From Bacillota bacterium (GTDB lineage: Bacteria > Bacillota > Clostridia > Christensenellales > Aristaeellaceae): a stretch of 64,000 nt of DNA. The DNA is taken from positions 54,607-118,606 of the forward strand of contig JAEVYX010000042.1 in assembly GCA_023392515.1 (NCBI GenBank), read 5' to 3'. Under the pieces are notes generated by a model. It saw only the letters and a list, made by a program, of their open reading frames with translations, was not told the origin of the DNA and searched no databases. Below, piece by piece: positions 35,156 through 43,893 of this stretch. The translations under genes and the position numbers were made by a program. Positions within the stretch are counted from its first letter, which is position 1. Each line of letters starts with the position of its first letter.

Positions 35156-35224
35156 AAAAGATTGCTCCTTTCCCATTGCCTAAAGACGGCTGTATAAGTA
35201 TTTACGGTAAGCTCCTGTTTCTTT

Positions 35225-36103
35225 TTATATTAGCTGTGCAGCACCAAGCAGCGGCGCTTCATCAATATGGAGAGCCGTTTCAACATGGCAGGGGATATTC
35301 AACCGATTCAGATGATTTTGAACCGGTTCCACAAGCAAAGCGCCAGCCTTGGAGATTTGCCCGCCTAGAATCATACAGGCAAAACCGTTTTCCTGCAATA
35401 TGGAAGATAGAATTTCAGCCAAAGATTCGCCGGTTTCAGAAAATGCACGAAGGGCCACATCATCGCCAAGATGAGCCAGATGTGCCATCTCTTTTACGCT
35501 TTCCGCTTCATTGCCGCCTGACTGGACATAGATGCGCATGATACCGCGCTTGGAGACGAACTCTTCCGCCGTCTCTCCCCGATAGGAGCGTCGAAAAATG
35601 CTGATGCCGGGGCCGCCGCTCTCATTCTGGAAAAGCTTGCCGTTCCTGGTACAAGCAAATCCAAGGCCCGTGCCGATGATTACGCCGCAAATATCCTTCT
35701 CGTACTTTGGGCGCACGGCCATTTCGCCCAGAAGAAAAGCGGAGGAATCGTGCATGAATCGGATGGGGAGAGAGGGGATTGACCGGGCTATGCAGGGCCG
35801 AAGGGGAAGCCCTCGCACCGCTTCGTATTTGTGGGTCATCAGGCTGATGCCGCCCTGATAATCGAAGGGCCCGGGAATGCATACGCCAATACCGCGCAAT
35901 TGAAGATCGCGTGCCCTGGCATGTGCGGCACCTGTTGCGCCGGCGGCCTCAAAGGCGTCTAAAATGCCGGAAGCACTGCCGTTTTCGATAACTGGGATTT
36001 CAAAAAAATCTAAAAGCGTGTGCTGCGGCGTGACGAGGGCGGCTTTGATGGTGGTACCGCCCGCGTCAAGTGCCAGCACGCATTCACCGGATGATGTTTT
36101 CAT
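35225..36103 (-). CDS. ROK-family protein with altered active site
   Basis: About 292 residues with the ROK fold: the N-terminal phosphate loop LALDAGGTTIKAALV, the middle MHDSSAFLLGEMAV (Asp kept at the usual catalytic position) and GVIIGTGLGFACTRNGKL. Two standard parts are missing: the GEIGH segment reads GISIF here, and the zinc-binding CxCGxxGCxE cluster is absent. It may be a divergent sugar kinase or a sugar-sensing pseudokinase. The ATG at 36103 has GAGGG six bases upstream and overlaps the PMI-like gene by 20 bases. Confidence 0.8.
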   Translation of the reverse strand: MKTSSGECVLALDAGGTTIKAALVTPQHTLLDFFEIPVIENGSASGILDAFEAAGATGAAHARARDLQLRGIGVCIPGPFDYQGGISLMTHKYEAVRGLPLRPCIARSIPSLPIRFMHDSSAFLLGEMAVRPKYEKDICGVIIGTGLGFACTRNGKLFQNESGGPGISIFRRSYRGETAEEFVSKRGIMRIYVQSGGNEAESVKEMAHLAHLGDDVALRAFSETGESLAEILSSILQENGFACMILGGQISKAGALLVEPVQNHLNRLNIPCHVETALHIDEAPLLGAAQLI

Positions 36104-37937
36104 AGCCATCCCTCAGCATGGTTTTGTGAAGGACGATGCTGCCCACCCCTTGGTTTATCACTTCATACTTGCCGAAGGAAGCGGGCACCACTACCATATC
36201 CATGTAATGCTGTACAAAGAAACGCTTGGGATCTTCAAGAGAACGGATAAGCACCTGCTCACCTTCAACAAGAACCAGCACGTGGAAGCGGTCGGAAGCC
36301 TCATCTGTCATGCGCTTTTCAAAGCACAGGTTGCGCAGCGTAAAGTAGAGCAGCTCGTGCTCCCCGACAATGATTTCCCTGCCGTCGCCATCTTCACGAA
36401 CCAGACGGGGCTGCTGGATGAGGTTTTGATTTACCCAATCCGCTTTGCGTTCCCGGCGAAGCACTTTTTCTCCGTGATAGGAGTGAATGGGACGGGGCTT
36501 TCCGTCCAGATCCTTACGCAAATAATCGTACATCTTGTAGGTATAAGAGCCAATGGTCAGGCTGCCGATTTCCAAAATAACCTGATTTCGGCCGGAGGCA
36601 TGAATGGTGCCGGCTGGAATCAAGAACTGCATGCCGGGCTTTGAGGGAGCCGCATATACATATTTGTCATGATCGATAGGCGCGCATTCCTTTTCAGAGC
36701 GCTTGACTTCGGCAATGAATTCCTCCACGTCGCAGTCGTTTTGGAAGCCGCAATAGGTTTTGGCCTCCTGCCCGGAAACGACAATGTAATAACTCTCATC
36801 CTGGCGGCCCAGTTCGTCGTTGTTGCTTCGCACGTATTCGCTGTCCGGGTGGCACTGGATGGACATATTGCCGCTGGCATGGAAGGTATCATCATAATTA
36901 AAGCGGATGGGGAAATAGCCGTCAAACTTTTTCAGACAGCCCTCGCCCATTAGTTCCTTGCCTACGGTTTGGATAAAGCCATAATAGGGCATTTCCAGCT
37001 GCAGGCCGCCCATATCAGCTACAATAGACACTTCCATGGGGATCAGGTCGAACACCCAGGCACAATTGCGCATGGCATCGGGCAGATTGCGCAAATGCTT
37101 GACATAAAAGCCGCCCCACACGCCTTCGATATACACCGGGCGGCAGCGGAAAGGATATTTGACCAATGTACCGCAGACGGCCAGGTAGGTATCAAAGGAC
37201 ATTAGCTGCATACCATCCACACTGTCACCCGCTGCGTAATACTGCAATTCCTGCTGCCTGACCAGCTTGCCTCTCAGATCGGCAGCCGTTTCAAAATCAA
37301 TATAATAGGCATGGCGCAGTGTCGGGTTGAAGGGCTTGGGTGTAGAGAAGCCCAGGTTCCCGGTATGGCCCGACTTGATGTTGAGAACGGAGCGCTTTTG
37401 CGTCATGTCAACATAGACTTTGATATCCGCATAGGCGCGAAGCGCGTCGATCAAGCAGCCGTTTCCATAAAGAATCAGCACGCCGGTTCCATGTGACTTG
37501 AATTCGGCCAGCCTTTTTTTAAAAGCATCGATTTGATCGGCCTTCATCAAGCCCTCATAACCGCCGTGATACAACCGGCCATAGAGAAGCGGTGGGTCGG
37601 TCTCCCGGTCTTCCGGCAGGTAGGGGAGAAGCTGTGCAGATAATTCGCTTTCTTCATTATAAAGTGCTTTTGCATCCAGCAGGGTTGCGGCAACATTGCT
37701 CTGCCCAAGAAGGCGGGCTGTCAACGTGGCCAGTAAATCCATGGGCGCGCTGATATAACCGTCTATGGCTACGATGCAGCGCCCTTTTTCACTTGCTGTG
37801 CGAGCAGCATCACCGGCCAGCATTTTTGCACTGGAAGGAGCGCCGGACACGATAGCACTGCGTATTTGGGGATCCACATCAATTGGGTTGATGGCGTTGG
37901 GATCGTCGTACGGGTAAGGATTGTACATAAAGCTCAT
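36084..37937 (-). CDS. PMI-like cupin fused to a degenerate P-loop kinase domain
   Basis: About 617 residues, nearly twice the usual class I mannose-6-phosphate isomerase. Residues about 50-200 look like a uridine-kinase-type P-loop domain whose Walker A is destroyed (CIVAIDGYISAPMDLL) but whose later parts (GTGVLILYGNGCLIDALRAYADIKVYVDM) are kept. The C-terminal part carries the PMI metal-site motifs NMSIQCHPDSEY (359-368), DESYYIV with a Glu, and LIPAGTIHASG. The likely reaction is isomerisation of a sugar phosphate. Start at 37937 with GAGGG eight bases upstream. First gene of the leftward operon. Confidence 0.8.
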   Translation of the reverse strand: MSFMYNPYPYDDPNAINPIDVDPQIRSAIVSGAPSSAKMLAGDAARTASEKGRCIVAIDGYISAPMDLLATLTARLLGQSNVAATLLDAKALYNEESELSAQLLPYLPEDRETDPPLLYGRLYHGGYEGLMKADQIDAFKKRLAEFKSHGTGVLILYGNGCLIDALRAYADIKVYVDMTQKRSVLNIKSGHTGNLGFSTPKPFNPTLRHAYYIDFETAADLRGKLVRQQELQYYAAGDSVDGMQLMSFDTYLAVCGTLVKYPFRCRPVYIEGVWGGFYVKHLRNLPDAMRNCAWVFDLIPMEVSIVADMGGLQLEMPYYGFIQTVGKELMGEGCLKKFDGYFPIRFNYDDTFHASGNMSIQCHPDSEYVRSNNDELGRQDESYYIVVSGQEAKTYCGFQNDCDVEEFIAEVKRSEKECAPIDHDKYVYAAPSKPGMQFLIPAGTIHASGRNQVILEIGSLTIGSYTYKMYDYLRKDLDGKPRPIHSYHGEKVLRRERKADWVNQNLIQQPRLVREDGDGREIIVGEHELLYFTLRNLCFEKRMTDEASDRFHVLVLVEGEQVLIRSLEDPKRFFVQHYMDMVVVPASFGKYEVINQGVGSIVLHKTMLRDGYENIIR

Positions 37938-37998
37938 TGAAAATTCCCTCAATTCTCTGCCGCTGCACACTTCTGTGTTACGGCTGTAGGCTATATTC

Positions 37999-38028
37999 AT
38001 TATAGTATGAACTTTCAAGGAATGTCAA
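37999..38028 (-). promoter_or_regulatory. Promoter of the PMI/ROK/RpiR/larA operon
   Basis: Minus-strand TTGACA (38023-38028) and TATAAT (37999-38004) with an 18-base spacer. Both hexamers are perfect. Confidence 0.75.
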
Positions 38029-38035
38029 CAATATA

Positions 38036-38053
38036 TTCAAAAAATATTTTTGA
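38036..38053. promoter_or_regulatory. Perfect 18-base palindrome, candidate operator 1
   Basis: TTCAAAAAT followed by its exact reverse complement, eight bases upstream of the leftward -35 box. Position and symmetry fit a dimeric regulator; the RpiR protein encoded in the operon is the obvious candidate. Confidence 0.5.
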
Positions 38054-38188
38054 AATTGAAAATAATTTCACGTGTTCAATCGGCGAGAAAATGGCCGAAT
38101 TTGATGAATGTTGTATAGAATTATGAAAAATCAAGGAAATATTACGGTTATAATATGGATAGCTAAGGCTTTTTCAGATCGGATGATT

Positions 38189-38200
38189 TTCAATATTGAA
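38189..38200. promoter_or_regulatory. Perfect 12-base palindrome, candidate operator 2
   Basis: TTCAATATTGAA lies 22 bases upstream of the rightward -35 box and shares its TTCAA/TTGAA ends with the palindrome at 38036-38053. Confidence 0.4.
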
Positions 38201-38222
38201 TGAAAAAAGTGAAATATTTGTG

Positions 38223-38252
38223 TTGACATCGTGCCGAAGCATAGGGTATAAT
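38223..38252 (+). promoter_or_regulatory. Promoter of the LplB/YtcP-type importer operon
   Basis: TTGACA (38223-38228) and TATAAT (38247-38252) with an 18-base spacer, about 40 bases before the first permease start. Confidence 0.75.
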
Positions 38253-38290
38253 GCGCTTATCAGATGTTGGACGCGGAGGAATGAGCATAT

Positions 38291-39253
38291 ATGACAGCAT
38301 ACCGAAAAAAGGGGGAAAGTCGCTATCCTATAAAGCCCTACAGAAGCCTTGGGCGGGATGTGCGCCGGGATGCCCTTCTTTACCTGATGCTGGTTCCGGG
38401 TATCTTATATTTTATCTTATTTAAATATGTACCCATGTACGGCGTCACCATAGCTTTTCGTGATTACAGCGTATTTAAGGGATTTGCCGATGCGCCTTGG
38501 GTGGGCTGGGACAACTTTATCAAGTTATTTTCTCGATCTGCTTTTCTTCGGGCGCTGAGCAACAATGTGTCGATCAGTATTCTAAAGCTGGTGCTGGGCT
38601 TTCCGGCTTCCCTGATCCTGGCGCTGATGATCAATGAGATTACTCGGACCAAAGCACGCAAGGTCATTCAAACCGCTGTCATCCTTCCTAACTTTGTATC
38701 CTGGGTTGTGGTCAACGGTCTGCTGTTCGCCATGTTCAACACGACCAGCGGCGCAATTCCCGGCATCATGCAGGCTATGGGTTACAAGGGACAAATCACA
38801 AATGTAATGGCGCAAAAAGAATCATTCCTTTGGGTGATCGTCATCTCCCACATCTGGAAAGGGGCCGGGATGGGCACCATCGTTTACCTGGCCGCCATCG
38901 TTGGGATCGATCAGCAATTATATGAAGCTGCGCAAATCGATGGCGCAGGGCATTGGCGCCAATTGTGGCACATTACCCTTTCCTCCATCCGTTCCACCAT
39001 TGTGGTGCTGCTTATTTTCCGGGTAGGCGAAATGATGTTTGCAGGCTTTGATCAGATTTTCGCCATCTCAAATTATCTGGTGGTTTCTGTCGCCGACATC
39101 ATTGATACGTATGTCTACAAGATCGGCATGGAGCAGCAGAAGTTTGCCGAGGCGACTGCGGCCGGCCTGTTCCAATCCGCTATTGGCCTTACATTGGTGC
39201 TGATTACAAATTATGTAGCCAAAAAAATCGATCCTGACAGCGGCATCATGTAA
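38291..39253 (+). CDS. Sugar ABC importer permease, LplB type
   Basis: Membrane subunit of about 320 residues for an oligosaccharide importer of the LplABC class common in Clostridia and Paenibacillus. It has a cytoplasmic N-terminus, six helices, the opening LMLVPGILYFILFKYVPMYG and the ATPase-contact EAA loop YEAAQIDGAGHWRQLWHITLSSI. GGAGGA lies about 11 bases upstream of the ATG. No ATPase is encoded in this operon; importers of this class usually borrow a shared MsmK-type ATPase. Confidence 0.93.
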   Translation: MTAYRKKGESRYPIKPYRSLGRDVRRDALLYLMLVPGILYFILFKYVPMYGVTIAFRDYSVFKGFADAPWVGWDNFIKLFSRSAFLRALSNNVSISILKLVLGFPASLILALMINEITRTKARKVIQTAVILPNFVSWVVVNGLLFAMFNTTSGAIPGIMQAMGYKGQITNVMAQKESFLWVIVISHIWKGAGMGTIVYLAAIVGIDQQLYEAAQIDGAGHWRQLWHITLSSIRSTIVVLLIFRVGEMMFAGFDQIFAISNYLVVSVADIIDTYVYKIGMEQQKFAEATAAGLFQSAIGLTLVLITNYVAKKIDPDSGIM

Positions 39254-39271
39254 GAAAGGAGGCTGCAGACT

Positions 39272-40156
39272 GTGCACATTCGGAAATCGCCGGCTGAAAG
39301 AATCGGCCATGCAATATTGGTTGTTATACTGATTCTGTTTTGCTTTACAACGGTCTATCCCTTCTGGCATGTGTTGATGTATTCTGCCAGCGACTCTCGG
39401 GCGGCAATGACTGGCGGCTTGTTTTTCTACCCCCGGCAGTTTGACCTGCTGGCATACAAAATGATCTTTAAAACAAGCCAGATTTATATCGCGTACCGGA
39501 ATACCATTTTACGCACATTGGTTGGCACTGCACTGAGTATGCTGCTGACTTCGCTGACGGCATATCCCCTTTCCCTGAAGCGGCTGCGTGGCCGCAACGG
39601 GATTTCAATGATGATTTTCTTCACCATGCTCTTTTCCGGCGGTATGATCCCCACCTTTTTGACGGTGCAATCCTACGGCTTGATTGATACGTTCTGGGCC
39701 CTTGTTTTGCCTGGCGCGATGAATGCCTATAACATGTTCATACTGCGCAACTATTTTCAGTCCATTCCCGATTCCCTGGGGGAGAGCGCCCACATCGACG
39801 GTGCCAATTCCTTTACAGTGCTGTTCCGCATTATCCTGCCCGTATCCGTTCCCGCTCTGGCTGCGGTTACCATGTTCTACGGTGTGGCCAACTGGAACGC
39901 TTACATGGATGGCATTTTGTATACAAATTCTACTTCATTAGAAATTTTGCAAGTGTATCTTCGCAAGCTGATGGCCTCTACCGGCGCGCTCAACTCCCTG
40001 TCTGGTGTTGACAACCTGTCCGAAGCCAGCAGGCTTAGTGAAGAAAGCATGAAGATGGCTACCATTGCCGTATCGGTCATTCCGGTTCTTGTTGTCTATC
40101 CCTTCCTGCAGCGCTATTATACCAAGGGAATCACGGTAGGCGCGGTGAAGGGTTGA
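39272..40156 (+). CDS. Sugar ABC importer permease, YtcP type
   Basis: Second membrane subunit, 294 residues, six helices. It has the EAA-like loop GESAHIDGANSFTVLFRIILPVSVPALA and the YPFLQRYYTKGITVGAVKG ending typical of YtcP/AraQ proteins. It starts with GTG at 39272, AAAGGAGG about 10 bases upstream. Gap of 18 bases from the LplB-type gene. Confidence 0.92.
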   Translation: MHIRKSPAERIGHAILVVILILFCFTTVYPFWHVLMYSASDSRAAMTGGLFFYPRQFDLLAYKMIFKTSQIYIAYRNTILRTLVGTALSMLLTSLTAYPLSLKRLRGRNGISMMIFFTMLFSGGMIPTFLTVQSYGLIDTFWALVLPGAMNAYNMFILRNYFQSIPDSLGESAHIDGANSFTVLFRIILPVSVPALAAVTMFYGVANWNAYMDGILYTNSTSLEILQVYLRKLMASTGALNSLSGVDNLSEASRLSEESMKMATIAVSVIPVLVVYPFLQRYYTKGITVGAVKG

Positions 40157-40187
40157 AAAAAGCCCAATAATTAAAGGAGGTACCCCC

Positions 40188-41678
40188 ATGAAGAGAAGCC
40201 TGTCCTTGCTCCTGTCTCTGTGCCTGTGCATGATGCTGCTGTCCGGTGTAACGGCGATGGCCGAAGCACGGCCCGTGCTGACCATGATGCTGCACGGCGA
40301 CAACACCCCCACGGAAGACAACTCCGTTATCCGCGCCCTGGAAGACAAGCTCGGTATCGATCTGAACGTTATCTATGTACCCCAGGCCGACTATACGGCC
40401 AAACTCAATACCCTGGTAGCCGCCCGCACGCTGCCCGACATCTTCCTGATTGACGGCGAAAAGATGGCTGCGGAAGACTTCCGCGATCAGGGCATGCTGC
40501 TCAAGCTGGATGACCTGCTTGCAACCCACGGGCAGGAAATTACGGCTGAAATCGGAGATATCCTGAAAAACAGCCCAGTCAACCAGGCTGACGGCATCTA
40601 CGCGGTATTCCCGGCTTCCTTGGACTATGCGTCCAACCTATCCATCCGTACCGACTGGCTGAATAAGCTTGGCCTGAAAATGCCTACCAACCTGGATGAG
40701 CTGTATGAAGTCATGAAGGCCTTTACCACGGGTGACCCGGACGGCAACGGCCAGAACGACACGATCGGTTATGTAGCTTCCATGGCTAACCTGCGCACCT
40801 TTGAACACATTTTCGGTGCGTACGGAATCTGCGCGGGCAAGGATTATTTGATGGAAGATGGCACGGTAACCACCTATATGAAGGCCCCCATGTACCTGGA
40901 TGCCATTAAATATCTGCGCAAGCTCTATCAGGAAGGCATCCTGGACCCCGACTTCGCCACCATCCCCCTCATGAGCGCTTTTGAAAAGCTTTGGACGGGC
41001 CGCACCGGCGTATTTGACTTCCAATCTGTTGGTACCACCAACAACTGGATGCCCGGCCGCTATACGGAAAACCCGCTTCCTACCTTTGACTTTGCTATCA
41101 TTGCAGGCCCCGGCGGGAAGGGCGGCCCTATCAAGCAATATCCGCGCTATACCTACTACAATGCAATTTCTTCTACTTGCAAGTATCCGGAAAAGGCTAT
41201 GGAACTGATCAACTACCTGTTCACCGAAGAAGGCGACGAATTGACCTACCTGGGCGTGGAAGGGCTGCACTATGAATGGGTTGACAAGGTTGCTGGCACC
41301 TACAAAAAGCTGGAGCCCTACACGGATGCAGCTACCCATCGGGCCGATGGCGGATTTGTGTACAACAAATACTGGCGCTTGAACAATGCCGAAGTCCGCA
41401 CCCTGAACGAACAGACCCGCAACGGTCAGGAATTGGCGAAGGAATACGGCATTGCCTATCCCAAAATTATCAAGACTTTGGAAGCGGAGCGCGAATACGG
41501 CGCAACACTTAAGGACATCACCTTGGAGGCTTTTGCGCAGCTGATTGTCACCACCGGCGATGTGGACGCGGAATACAAAGAATTCGTTACCCGCTGGGAA
41601 GAAGAGGGCGGCCTGGAATACGAAGCCGAGGCTACCGTTGCATACGCAGACCAGCTGGCAGCACAAGCAGCTCAATAA
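40188..41678 (+). CDS. Sugar ABC importer substrate-binding protein (LplA/LipO-like)
   Basis: Secreted family 1 binding protein of 496 residues. It has a signal peptide (about 1-26, ending AMA before EAR) with no lipobox Cys, then VLTMMLHGDNTPTEDNSVIRAL, LVAARTLPDIFLID and AIIAGPGGKGGPIKQYPRYTYYNA, which match LplA-type oligosaccharide-binding proteins. AAAGGAGG precedes the ATG. It is followed by a large stem-loop (41699-41783) that may protect this part of the message. Confidence 0.92.
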   Translation: MKRSLSLLLSLCLCMMLLSGVTAMAEARPVLTMMLHGDNTPTEDNSVIRALEDKLGIDLNVIYVPQADYTAKLNTLVAARTLPDIFLIDGEKMAAEDFRDQGMLLKLDDLLATHGQEITAEIGDILKNSPVNQADGIYAVFPASLDYASNLSIRTDWLNKLGLKMPTNLDELYEVMKAFTTGDPDGNGQNDTIGYVASMANLRTFEHIFGAYGICAGKDYLMEDGTVTTYMKAPMYLDAIKYLRKLYQEGILDPDFATIPLMSAFEKLWTGRTGVFDFQSVGTTNNWMPGRYTENPLPTFDFAIIAGPGGKGGPIKQYPRYTYYNAISSTCKYPEKAMELINYLFTEEGDELTYLGVEGLHYEWVDKVAGTYKKLEPYTDAATHRADGGFVYNKYWRLNNAEVRTLNEQTRNGQELAKEYGIAYPKIIKTLEAEREYGATLKDITLEAFAQLIVTTGDVDAEYKEFVTRWEEEGGLEYEAEATVAYADQLAAQAAQ

Positions 41679-41698
41679 CTATTTAATACATTACAAGG

Positions 41699-41783
41699 CT
41701 GCGCCCATGGAAAGCACGGAGGCGGCGGAGAAAGCGGGTGCGCCCGCCGGAAAACCGTTTTCGGACTGCTCCTATGGGCGCAG
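41699..41783 (+). other. Large stem-loop after the binding-protein gene
   Basis: CTGCGCCCAT (41699-41708) pairs perfectly with ATGGGCGCAG (41774-41783) over a GC-rich interior that can fold further. The following bases are TCTTCTAG, too few T for a strong terminator. It probably allows partial read-through into the glycosidase genes. A similar arrangement is at 52990-53103. Confidence 0.5.
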
Positions 41784-41809
41784 TCTTCTAGTAAGGAGAA
41801 GGATACATC

Positions 41810-43876
41810 ATGCGCAGGGATATCGCCCTTTTAAGGCTCATGCCTATGCAGGGAACACCATGTGAAACCGAGGAGGGGATCGCGCTTATCTCGCAACAGG
41901 ATGGCGCCTTTTGCCTGACACTCAAAAAGGCGGACAGCGGTGTTGATTTTCATGAGACGGACTATCTCACGATGGAAATGTGTGTGGATATGGACCGGAT
42001 GCCGGTGATGTTCTTCGATTTTGTGGAGCATCGGGGCGATGAAGAAAAGGTTCTATCCATCCGCTATTTTATGATCCCAACCCGCCGGGTGAAGATGACG
42101 GTACGCCTTTCGGAGCTGGACTCCCACCGTTTTTTTCTGCCCACCTATCCCGGCACGCTGAAAGGCCATGTGGACGGCGAACCTACGCATATTGACCGCA
42201 TCGACGAAATCCGTATCCGTATCCGCCAAAATGACGGGTGCAGACGCTTTGAATTATATGGGCTTTGGCTGGACGATACGCTGCCCGATATGCGCATTCA
42301 GGGAGCCCCCATGGTGGATGAAATGGGACAGCGCAAGGGATACGAGTGGCCGGGAAAGATGCACAGCACAAAAGAGCTGACGGAGTACCTGCAAGGGGAA
42401 CTGGAGAAGGCAAAAGCTATAGGTGGCTACCCGGAAGGCTGGAGCAGTTTCGGTGGGTATACCAAGATTAGCTTTGATAAGACGGGCTATTTCCATACCC
42501 ATCATGATGGCAAGCGCTGGTGGCTGGTGGATCCGGAGGGCTATGCCTTTTACAGCAATGGTGTATGCTATGGCTCCCGTATGGGTGTTCACGGTTTTGT
42601 AGACGGGATGGAGACGATGTTTGACTGGCTGCCGGACCATGAAGACCCCATGTGGAAAGACTGCTGGACAGAGGCATCGGAAATTCCTGAGTTTGTAAAG
42701 CGCAACGGCAAGGAAAGCGGCAAGGGCCGCAGGATGTTTAATTTCGCACGGGCCAACATGATACGAGCCTTTGGCTCTGAGGGCTGGTGGGATGCCTGGG
42801 TCACGATCAATGCCGCCAGGCTGAAACACTGGGGCATCAACACCATCGGCGTTGGTGTCAATAACTACATGGATGAGCATGTGAACGAATACCTCAAAAA
42901 AGCGGCCATTCCCTTTGTTTGGACGCTGAAGGAATTTCCTTTGACCAAGACTTGCATCTATCGGGATTTTCCGGATGTATTCAGCCCGGAATACGAGGAA
43001 GGTGCAAGGAGGTTTGCTCTTGAGCAGCTTTCGCCGTTCATTGGCAATCCCTATATGATTGGGTATTTTATCACCAATGAGCCGGAATGGCTGTTCCAGG
43101 CTTCCGTGAATCCTGCGGAACGCGTTTTAGCTTATTCCGGCCATCTATACAGCAAGGATGCGCTGATTGAATACCTGAAAGCGCGCTACAAGCAGGATAT
43201 TCATGCATTCAATGCAGCGTGGGGCTTGGACCTTGGCGGGTTTGACGCGCTGCAGACCCCCATTGAGGGGGCGGATGGGCTTTCGGATAGTTCCCGGGCC
43301 GATCTGGAAGCCTTCCGGGATATCCTGATTGCCAAGTACAGCGCTGTGCCTTCCCAGGCGCTGCGTGCGGTGGACCCCGATCATATGAATCTGGGAATGC
43401 GGTATGCACGATTGACGCCAAATGAATTTGCGGGCAATGCCCACTTTGATATCTGCTCCTTTAATTGTTACCAGGTGGATCCCACACCGCGCTTTGATAT
43501 TGTGGCCGAAAAGGACACCCGCCCGGGTTTGGTGGGGGAATGGCACATTGCCGGAGATGAAATGCGCAATATTGCCACGGGCCTTATTCGAGCATATGGA
43601 CAGGTGGAACGCACGAAAGCGTGCATCTATTACATGGAGCAGGCTATGGCCCACACCTGCAGCGTGGGCGCCCATTATTTTGAGATGAATGACCAGCCGG
43701 TATTGGGCCGGTTTGATGGCGAGTGTATGCAGCACGGGCTGATTACCATCTGCAACATGCCCTATGCGGAATTGACCCAGGCCATGGAAACACTGGCGGA
43801 GCATATGTACGATATCGTATGCGGCATCACATCGCCGACACAGGAACGCGGCCATACCCAGCAGCTATATCATTAA
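41810..43876 (+). CDS. Clan GH-A glycoside hydrolase, agarase/GH50-like
   Basis: 688 residues, no signal peptide, so it acts on imported sugars. The N-terminal 200 residues are a beta-rich domain; then comes a TIM barrel opening with GYFHTHHDGKRWWLVDPEGYAFYSNGV, which resembles GH50-type agarases. The acid/base candidate is Glu424 in ITNEPEW and the nucleophile candidate is Glu577 in GLVGEWHIAGD, the spacing expected for clan GH-A. The exact family and substrate are uncertain; it is not evidence for agar use by itself. AAGGAGAAGG lies upstream of the ATG, and the gene is co-transcribed with the importer. Confidence 0.75.
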   Translation: MRRDIALLRLMPMQGTPCETEEGIALISQQDGAFCLTLKKADSGVDFHETDYLTMEMCVDMDRMPVMFFDFVEHRGDEEKVLSIRYFMIPTRRVKMTVRLSELDSHRFFLPTYPGTLKGHVDGEPTHIDRIDEIRIRIRQNDGCRRFELYGLWLDDTLPDMRIQGAPMVDEMGQRKGYEWPGKMHSTKELTEYLQGELEKAKAIGGYPEGWSSFGGYTKISFDKTGYFHTHHDGKRWWLVDPEGYAFYSNGVCYGSRMGVHGFVDGMETMFDWLPDHEDPMWKDCWTEASEIPEFVKRNGKESGKGRRMFNFARANMIRAFGSEGWWDAWVTINAARLKHWGINTIGVGVNNYMDEHVNEYLKKAAIPFVWTLKEFPLTKTCIYRDFPDVFSPEYEEGARRFALEQLSPFIGNPYMIGYFITNEPEWLFQASVNPAERVLAYSGHLYSKDALIEYLKARYKQDIHAFNAAWGLDLGGFDALQTPIEGADGLSDSSRADLEAFRDILIAKYSAVPSQALRAVDPDHMNLGMRYARLTPNEFAGNAHFDICSFNCYQVDPTPRFDIVAEKDTRPGLVGEWHIAGDEMRNIATGLIRAYGQVERTKACIYYMEQAMAHTCSVGAHYFEMNDQPVLGRFDGECMQHGLITICNMPYAELTQAMETLAEHMYDIVCGITSPTQERGHTQQLYH

Positions 43877-43893
43877 TAAGGGAGTGGATCGAA

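Larger units (their letters stand above)
37938..38290. other. Divergent control region between two sugar operons
   Basis: No gene. This AT-rich stretch holds a consensus promoter in each direction and at least two palindromes, listed separately. It is the only intergenic space between the leftward PMI-to-larA operon and the rightward permease-to-glycosidase operon, so both are probably controlled here. Confidence 0.75.

Noticed and set aside
40638..41675. 345-codon minus-strand frame opposite the LplA-like binding protein
   Set aside because: Shadow of a clear family 1 binding protein with signal peptide and ribosome binding site on the plus strand.
43145..43855. 236-codon minus-strand frame inside the GH-A glycosidase
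   Set aside because: Antisense to conserved catalytic barrel sequence; nothing recognisable.
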